Shown piece by piece: positions 57,999 through 64,000 of a stretch of 64,000 nucleotides of DNA. Both the position numbers and the translations under genes were made by a program. The stretch comes from Steromphala cineraria (lineage: Eukaryota; Mollusca; Gastropoda; Trochida; Trochidae), in NCBI GenBank assembly GCA_916613615.1, contig OU744734.1, forward strand, positions 36,338,801 through 36,402,800. The letters run 5' to 3'. The stretch's first letter is position 1; every line of letters begins with the position of its first letter. The notes below the pieces were generated by a model. It saw nothing but the letters and a program-made list of their open reading frames with translations. It did not search any database and was not told the origin of the DNA.

Positions 57999-58979
57999 AT
58001 GGCTTCTGGAGAAGATAAGTCCGACCAATTCTGTTGGCCGGAGACACTCGGTTCTCAGACTCCTAGAACTTACAGTAGGCCACGGAATTTGGCAGCTTCA
58101 ACTCCTAGGGGTAAGGACATGGTAGATGAGGGGAGGCCAGAGACTTTAAGTAGTACTTTGTTGCCGGAAGTGTTTACTGGGGAGAAAATGGAATAGTGGC
58201 AAGACTGGGTAGTTACTTTCGAGATGTTCGCGGAGCTGAATGGGTGGAGTGAGGTGCAGAAGGCACGGTTTCTGGGAATAAGACTTACAGGAAGGGCTCG
58301 TAGAGTGTATTTTGACCTGGCACCTGAGACTCGTAATCATTATGTTTTGGTGAAAACAGCCCTGACTAACCGTTTCCGTCCCACTGGCACTCAGGCTTTG
58401 GCTTTAGTCGAATTTCATGGTAGGGGTAGACAGACCGGGGAAACCTATCTTGATTTTGCTGTAGCTCTCCGCAAGTTGTGTCATACTGCTTTTCCCGGCC
58501 TTAATACGTCAGCTAGGGAGACGATTTGTGTTAATGAGTTCGTCAATAAGCTGGGGAATCGTGAGTTGAGGTTAAAGATGAGACATACTAAGTTAAAGAC
58601 CTTAGATGAGGCAGTGAATTTTGCTACAGAGTGGGAGGCTATTGAAGTGGCTGATTCTGGAAATTGTAGGCTGTTACAAGCTACGACCGAGGTGGAGGCG
58701 AGTGATAAGACTTTTTGTAAGGAAATGGTAGAGGGGCTTTGCCAGCAGATTAGCCAGCTTAGGGCAGAGTTGACTGCTATTAAACATAGTCAGGCAGCAG
58801 CTACTAGTGGTCCACCTCGGAGAAAGTGTACGTTTTGCGGAAAGAATGGGCATTTAGTTGAGGATTGCTATAGAAAGAAAGGAGCATGTTATGTTTGTGG
58901 GGAGCAAGGACACTTAGCCAGGACATGTGGGTCAAGGTCAGCAGGGAATAGGTCTGGTTCTCAGGGGCACCCAAACTAA
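57999..58979 (+). pseudogene. gag: gag of the Ty3/gypsy element, interrupted by TAG
   Basis: A single reading frame from ATG 57999 (context CAGTATGG) to TAA 58977-58979, broken by one TAG at 58194-58196 after codon 65. The downstream part could restart at ATG 58224. It would be the nucleocapsid/capsid protein packaging the element RNA. The middle resembles the retrotransposon Gag capsid family (alpha-helical, with WxxW-like and RFRP motifs). Two CCHC zinc knuckles follow, CTFCGKNGHLVEDC (residue about 277) and CYVCGEQGHLARTC (about 297). There is no other frame damage. The TAG may be an inactivating mutation or, less likely, a read-through site. Confidence 0.85.
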
Positions 58980-59011
58980 TGCAGGCTGCCAACGAGACCC
59001 ATTTGTCAGCC
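58970..59011 (+). promoter_or_regulatory. Predicted -1 ribosomal frameshift signal
   Basis: The heptamer C CCA AAC (58970-58976) is in the correct gag phase (X XXY YYZ) directly before the gag stop. A slip of -1 leads straight into the pol frame. A 7-nt spacer is followed by a hairpin of arms GGCTGCCAA (58984-58992) and TTGTCAGCC (59003-59011), pairing at 8 of 9 positions. Loop GACCC could pair with GGGTC at 59045-59049 as a pseudoknot. The overlap TAATG also allows stop-restart initiation of pol. Confidence 0.65.
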
Positions 59012-62000
59012 GATAGGGATGAAGCTAGTCCTAGTGTCACTTCAGGGTCACCAAGGTATTTGAATTGTCCGCAATATTTTGTTACGGGGCGTTTGAATGA
59101 TATTTATGCACAGTTAATGGTAGACAATGGGGGCGGAATTAGTTTGATTAGTGAGACTTTCTATAATCGTCTAAGGCCCGGTCCAGTGATTCAGCCCTTT
59201 GATGCAACCTTGAGTGGTTTAGGAGATGGAAATTTGCAGACATTAGGTCTCGTGCAGTTGTCTTTGACTTTGGGTAAGAATAGAGTGACTTGCTATTTTG
59301 CCGTAGTTCGGGGTTTGCCCTATGATGGATTTTTGGGTGCCGAGTTCTGTAAGAGATATGGAGTTACGATGGACATGCATAAGAATAGGCTGAAGTTAGC
59401 CTCAGGTAGTAGTGTTCCTATGCAGGAAGTTAGCAAGGCTGTGCAGTTTGGTGTCCGAACTTATTTGTCCGTGGTTATTCCCGCTGGTCACGAGATGGTG
59501 TTTTCATCAAGGTTAGATGGGGATTTTAGTCGTGAGGGTTTGATTGAAGGTCAACCTAGCTTTGAAAGGTCAAGTCAGATTATGATAGCTCGTGTTGCAG
59601 TTCAGCCAAAGGCTAACATAGTGCCTGTTAGGGTGGTTAATGCGACTAGTTCGGATTTAACCATTTCTAAGGGTACACAGATTGGAGTATTTACGGAGTT
59701 AGTACATCAGAACCAGGTTAAGCCTTCGTCAGTTCCTGATAAGCCTAACTTTGATAGTTATAAGGTAGGGGATCTTCCGTTAGAGCATAGGCAGAAGTTA
59801 GACGTTTTGTTGGCTTCCTACTCAGAAATATTTTCTACAGGGTCACATGACTTAGGTAGAACGGACCGTGTCCAACATGAGATTCGGACAGGAGATGCTA
59901 AGCCAATTAAGCAGGCCCCTCGCAGGTTACCCTATCATAGACAGCCAGAAGTTAGGGAGTTGGTAGAACGTATGAGACAAGATGGGATAATTCAGGACTC
60001 TGAGTCGCCATGGGCTTCGCCTATTGTTTTAGTCACTAAGCCAGATGGTTCCACGAGATTTTGTGTGGATTATCGCCGTTTGAACGATGTTAGTATCAAA
60101 CTGGCCTACCCTTTACCCCGGATAGACGATTCGTTAGATCAGTTGGCAGGGTCGTCCTGGTATTCCTCGTTAGACTTGGCGTCGGGATATTGGCAGGTGG
60201 AGGTATGCCCCGAAGATAGGGATAAGACAGCCTTTGCTACTTTAGGGGGGCTCTACGAATTTAATGTCATGCCATTTGGTTTGTGTAATGCTCCTGGGAC
60301 TTTTCAGAGATTGATGGATTGTGTTTTGGCAGGTTTACAGTGGAAAATTTGTCTCGTCTACATCGATGATATCATAATCTATTCTAAGACGTTTGAGGAA
60401 CATCTTGATCATTTAGCGCAAGTTTTAGATAGACTAAGAGAAAATGGGCTAAAAATTAAACCTGCCAAATGTACTTTTTGTGCTAGGGAAGTCTCGTATC
60501 TGGGGCATAGAGTTTCCGGGGAGGGTGTATCTCCTAATCCTAAGAAAGTTTCAGCAGTAAAGGAGTGGCCGAACCCACAGTCTGTGTCAGAGATTCGGAG
60601 TTTTCTCGGACTGGCTTCCTATTATAGGAAGTTCATTCGGGATTTCTCCCGTATCGCTAAGCCTCTGACTAGGTTAACAGAGAAGGGAGTGAAGTTCGAG
60701 TGGAGTGAGGCATGTCAGGAATCTTTCAGTAGGTTAAAGGAGGCTTTAGTATCAGCACCAGTTCTAGTCTATCCTGACTTCACTAAGGATTTCATCTTAG
60801 ACACCGATGCCAGTAACGAAGGGCTAGGGTATGTTTTGAGTCAGTTGGTAGATGGTAAGGAAAGGGTCGTAGCGTATGGTAGCCGTACTTTGTCAAAGCC
60901 TGAAAGGAATTACTGCGTCACTAGACGTGAGTTACTCGCTGTGGTTGAAGGGACAGCTTATTTTCGTCATTTCCTGCTAGGGAGAAAGTTTCTGATTCGA
61001 ACAGACCACGGTTCTTTGACCTGGCTTATGAGATTCAAAGAACCGGAAGGACAAGTAGCCAGATGGCTAGAGGCTTTAGCTCCGTATGATTTTGAGATTA
61101 AACATAGGCCTGGGCTTAAACATAATAATGCAGATGCGTTGTCTCGTTTGCCCTGTCGTCAGTGTCATAGGGTGGAAGTGTTGGCCACTGCCGTTCAGTC
61201 ACCGTTAGAGCAGGCTCAGAGAGAGGGGTTAGGATTCTTATATCAGGCAGTTGAGTCTAGTCAGATTTCTCTTGTGTCTCGTCCCGTCACTAAGTTTGTT
61301 GAGACTTTGCTCGATCAGTGGGATTCTTTGAAGATCAGTAATGGGGTTCTTGTTAGACAGTTGGAAGGTACTGGTAAGATGCAGGCAGTGATCCCTGCAC
61401 ATATGGTGAACGAGGTGTTAGGCGGCGTTCATGAGTCTGTCGCAGGTGGAGAACATCTTGGGATCAGAAAGACTGTTTCTAAGGTCAGAGCTCGGTATTA
61501 TTGGCCAAAGTGGAGGAAAGACGTAGAGATTTGGGTAAGATCTTGTGAAGCTTGTGATCGTAGAAAGGCTCCCATTCCCCGGCCGAAGGCTGGTTTACAC
61601 GGCTTTACGTCAGGTTACCCATTTCAGCGTATTGCTATTGATATCTCCGGGCCGTGGCCTGTATCAAGAAGTGGAAATAAGTATATTTTGGTCGTGCAAG
61701 ATTATTTCACTAAATGGGTAGAAGCTTACGCTATTCCTAACCAAGAGACTGAGACTGTGGCTAGAAAACTTGTAGATGAGTTTGTATGTAGGTTTGGTAT
61801 GCCAGGGACTTTGCATTCTGATCAGGGAGCTAACTTTGAGTCTAAAGTCTTTCAGGCTATGTGTGTGGAGTTGGGAATTAAGAAGACTCGAACGACCCCG
61901 TATCACCCTATGAGTGATGGTTTAGTGGAGAGATTTAACCGGACTTTATCCGAAATGCTTAGCCAGTATGTTCAGGATAACCAGCGTGACTGGGATCTCC

Positions 62001-63076
62001 ACCTCCCTAAGGTATTGATGTCTTTTCGGTGTGCAGAGCAGTCTTCTACCGGGTTTTCTCCTAACTATCTTGTTTTTGGCAGGGAGGTCACCTTACCCGT
62101 TGACCTTGTTTCTGGTTCTCCCGTGGAGGAAGAGACCACAGTGCCTAGATATGTTAGAGAGATGAAGACAGGATTTCAGAAAGCTTTTCAGTCGGTGGCA
62201 TGTAGTTTAGAAGCCAGTCATAAGAGGCAGAAGTTTCATTATGATAAACGAGTTAAGGAACAGTCGTTAGCTGTAGGCGATATGGTCTGGCTACATTACC
62301 CTAGAGTAAAGCGAGGACGGTCAAGAAAGTGGTCTCGACCTTGGGTAGGGCCTTTGCAGGTTGTGAAGGTAATTAATCCGGTGGTAGTAAGGATTAAGGG
62401 CAAGGTCAATGGTCGTGTACGTCGTGAGGTGGTGCATGTCAACCGTCTTAAGAAGTGTAAGGCTGGAGTCTCTCGTTCCGCAGATCAGGGGGTGGATGCT
62501 GAAGTTCCTGCAGATATGACAGCTGCTAGTCAGGTGATGGAGTCTGATAGGGAGGAGGTTTCTGGAGATACAGGGCCTCAGGTTAAGTTTTATGCTAGAC
62601 CCAGGATCCCTGTTGCTAGGGAGCCTGTGCTTTCAGTGATTGAGGAGGTTCCCGATGAGTCCGGGACTGGTGGTGTTCTAGCCGAAAGGGACAACTCTCA
62701 GGTGTTTGAGAGTTCGGAAGGTTTGGCGGTATCTGGGAGTTTAGGCTCTTCCAGTGTGCGGTCAGGCAGTGACTCCTCTCCTGAGGAGGCTTCTGTCGGT
62801 TCCTCTGTTTTTGAGGAAATAGGTTCACCCGGGGCTATTCCGGACAGAAGTGTTGAGTCAGAAAGTGGGTCTAGTATGTCTGTAGCACCGGCTGGTGTAG
62901 ACTTTGACTTTGAGACCAGTAGTGGGAGTTCGTTTAGTGGATTCAGGGGTGAGTTCCCCGTTTCAGGTAACTCGGGCTCAAGTTCTGGGGAATTAGCAGT
63001 TCCGGATAGAAGGGTTATGACAAGAGTTGGTCGTCAAGTCCGTCCGAATCCTAGGTACCGGGATTTCTTTCGGTAA
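58979..63076 (+). CDS. pol: Ty3/gypsy Pol polyprotein
   Basis: Intact 1365-codon frame with protease, reverse transcriptase, RNase H and integrase in the Ty3/gypsy (Metaviridae) order. The protease has D49-N50-G51 where DSG or DTG is usual. RT has LDLASGYW with D399 and YIDD at 461-464. RNase H has DTDAS (D610) and RTDHGSL. Integrase has the HHCC finger (H818, H826, C856, C859) and the catalytic D888, D948 and E984 with exactly 35 residues between the last two, then a GPY/F-type module (RPWVGPLQVVKV). The last 200 or so residues are Ser/Glu/Gly-rich and of unknown role. No chromodomain and no env follow. Probably expressed as Gag-Pol by frameshifting. Confidence 0.97.
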   Translation: MQAANETHLSADRDEASPSVTSGSPRYLNCPQYFVTGRLNDIYAQLMVDNGGGISLISETFYNRLRPGPVIQPFDATLSGLGDGNLQTLGLVQLSLTLGKNRVTCYFAVVRGLPYDGFLGAEFCKRYGVTMDMHKNRLKLASGSSVPMQEVSKAVQFGVRTYLSVVIPAGHEMVFSSRLDGDFSREGLIEGQPSFERSSQIMIARVAVQPKANIVPVRVVNATSSDLTISKGTQIGVFTELVHQNQVKPSSVPDKPNFDSYKVGDLPLEHRQKLDVLLASYSEIFSTGSHDLGRTDRVQHEIRTGDAKPIKQAPRRLPYHRQPEVRELVERMRQDGIIQDSESPWASPIVLVTKPDGSTRFCVDYRRLNDVSIKLAYPLPRIDDSLDQLAGSSWYSSLDLASGYWQVEVCPEDRDKTAFATLGGLYEFNVMPFGLCNAPGTFQRLMDCVLAGLQWKICLVYIDDIIIYSKTFEEHLDHLAQVLDRLRENGLKIKPAKCTFCAREVSYLGHRVSGEGVSPNPKKVSAVKEWPNPQSVSEIRSFLGLASYYRKFIRDFSRIAKPLTRLTEKGVKFEWSEACQESFSRLKEALVSAPVLVYPDFTKDFILDTDASNEGLGYVLSQLVDGKERVVAYGSRTLSKPERNYCVTRRELLAVVEGTAYFRHFLLGRKFLIRTDHGSLTWLMRFKEPEGQVARWLEALAPYDFEIKHRPGLKHNNADALSRLPCRQCHRVEVLATAVQSPLEQAQREGLGFLYQAVESSQISLVSRPVTKFVETLLDQWDSLKISNGVLVRQLEGTGKMQAVIPAHMVNEVLGGVHESVAGGEHLGIRKTVSKVRARYYWPKWRKDVEIWVRSCEACDRRKAPIPRPKAGLHGFTSGYPFQRIAIDISGPWPVSRSGNKYILVVQDYFTKWVEAYAIPNQETETVARKLVDEFVCRFGMPGTLHSDQGANFESKVFQAMCVELGIKKTRTTPYHPMSDGLVERFNRTLSEMLSQYVQDNQRDWDLHLPKVLMSFRCAEQSSTGFSPNYLVFGREVTLPVDLVSGSPVEEETTVPRYVREMKTGFQKAFQSVACSLEASHKRQKFHYDKRVKEQSLAVGDMVWLHYPRVKRGRSRKWSRPWVGPLQVVKVINPVVVRIKGKVNGRVRREVVHVNRLKKCKAGVSRSADQGVDAEVPADMTAASQVMESDREEVSGDTGPQVKFYARPRIPVAREPVLSVIEEVPDESGTGGVLAERDNSQVFESSEGLAVSGSLGSSSVRSGSDSSPEEASVGSSVFEEIGSPGAIPDRSVESESGSSMSVAPAGVDFDFETSSGSSFSGFRGEFPVSGNSGSSSGELAVPDRRVMTRVGRQVRPNPRYRDFFR

Positions 63077-63374
63077 GACGTGCCGTCAAATTTATAGAAC
63101 ATATGAAGTAAGGTTAAAATCTTTCCTTGAGATTGTTCGAGTCACAGAATGAGCTGATACAGGATGTGAGGGGGGACGCCTTCTGTGTGCTAGACATAAA
63201 TGTGTGAGTGAATCTTTCAGATCTGTGACTGGCAAACTCGGATTGATTATTCTTTTTGTAACAGCTACCATTTGTAGAACCCCATCTTCCGTGAATTACG
63301 TTTAGTTCTGGTTGGATATGATTTGATCAGAAGTTAGATTGGTCTGAGTTAGATGTAAATAGTTTGTTTTTATG
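63077..63374 (+). other. 3' internal region after pol
   Basis: Non-coding. It contains a purine-rich stretch, GGATGTGAGGGGGGA, near 63162-63176, but the following bases do not match the 5' LTR start, so it is not a confirmed polypurine tract. Confidence 0.5.
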
Positions 63375-63945
63375 ACTTCGTTGGATTTCATGATATTGCT
63401 TGAAACCAACAAAGTACCTGGGTCTGATTAGTTTGTAGTTCTTGTGTAGAGATTTGAGTCTTTATGCTATGTTTTTACGAGAAGTGATGTTTCAATGTGT
63501 TTGCTAGTTTTGGAAACTTTCACTTCCTTGTTCAAAGCTATAGAGGCAGTAAGGACTTTTGAACTTTTATGTGAAATTGCTTCATCTAAAAGTTTTGCAT
63601 GTGTGTAGTATTTCTGATTTTTGGCTTTGGTATGAGATCATCTCATATGAAAGTTTTTGTTGCTCAGAGTATGACCTTGACTTTTATATGAAATTGCTTC
63701 ATCTAAAGGTTAGGTATTTGTTTAGTATTATTGATTTTTGACTTTTGTATGAGATTGGCTCATACGAAAGTTTTGCCTGTGTAGGGTATGATTTGTTTGA
63801 CTTTTATATGAAATTGCTTCATCTAAAAGTTCCGTATTTGTGAAATGTATACAATTTTGACTTTGATATGAAATTGTTTCATATTGAAGTTCTTGTCTGT
63901 TATACGTGATTCTTGATTTTCATATGAATTATGTCATGTGGAGAT
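63375..63945 (+). repeat. Array of about nine hairpins after pol
   Basis: Inverted repeats at 63375-63415, 63481-63526, 63563-63593, 63625-63653, 63680-63710, 63741-63771, 63800-63830, 63860-63890 and 63916-63945. From the third on they recur every 55-62 bp with arms like ACTTTTATATGAA and loops of 3-6 nt. Arms change together: ATGAA with TTCAT in some units, ATGAG with CTCAT in others. This region should be transcribed as the 3' end of the retroelement RNA. Confidence 0.85.
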
Positions 63946-64000
63946 TTGGGATCTTTGACTTTCCATGTTATGTCAGTTAAATTGTTTAGTTTTTGTAGTC

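Noticed and set aside
63162..63200. 3' polypurine tract and start of the 3' LTR
   Set aside because: GTGAGGGGGGA is followed by CGCCTTCTGTG, which does not match the 5' LTR start TGTTACC. The 3' LTR is most likely beyond position 64000.

Overview
The window looks like AT-rich nuclear DNA from an invertebrate animal, most probably a mollusc or another lophotrochozoan. This is inferred from repeat content: tRNA-headed SINEs, TTAA-flanked MITEs, a Ty3/gypsy element, a LINE tail with a hairpin and TTA-rich end, splice-like signals, many minisatellites and no compact operons. No host gene could be assigned a function. The only long open frame is the pol gene of a retrotransposon.

Layout. Positions 1-9000 hold a degraded SINE, three to four copies of one MITE family (MITE-1), a second MITE abutting one of them, and an 82-bp insertion with a perfect 12-bp target duplication. 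Positions 7400-41100 are dominated by independent tandem arrays with periods of about 37 to 190 bp. The cleanest is a 50-bp self-complementary satellite repeated 27 times (21671-23027). Between them lie more MITE-1 copies, a SINE with an 8-bp target duplication (34772-35055) and a 1640-bp PIF/Harbinger-like element flanked by TTA (36759-38398). Weak exon candidates lie on the minus strand at 26070-26318, 30369-30617 and near 32.8 kb, and a CpG-containing candidate gene start lies at 41186-41440, also on the minus strand.

Positions 44-54 kb hold further SINEs, a LINE 3' end (48622-48861) directly before a possible terminal exon (48867-49412), and the most unusual element seen. This is a miniature LTR retrotransposon (51439-52204) with a 4-bp target duplication, two short LTRs, an 18-nt Lys-type primer-binding site, a polypurine tract and only 116 bp of interior. 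Its LTRs carry tRNA-like A and B boxes, and a SINE has inserted into the 5' LTR.

Positions 54937-64000 are one Ty3/gypsy retrotransposon, cut by the window edge. It has a 2.17-kb 5' LTR with a TATA box and 81-bp internal repeats, a primer-binding site, a leader, a gag broken by one in-frame TAG, and an intact 1365-residue pol reached through a canonical -1 slippery heptamer followed by a hairpin. A 3' segment contains about nine tandem hairpins whose stems change by compensating substitutions. The 3' LTR is not in the window. Gag would supply the particle, and Gag-Pol would supply protease, reverse transcriptase/RNase H and integrase for copying and insertion.
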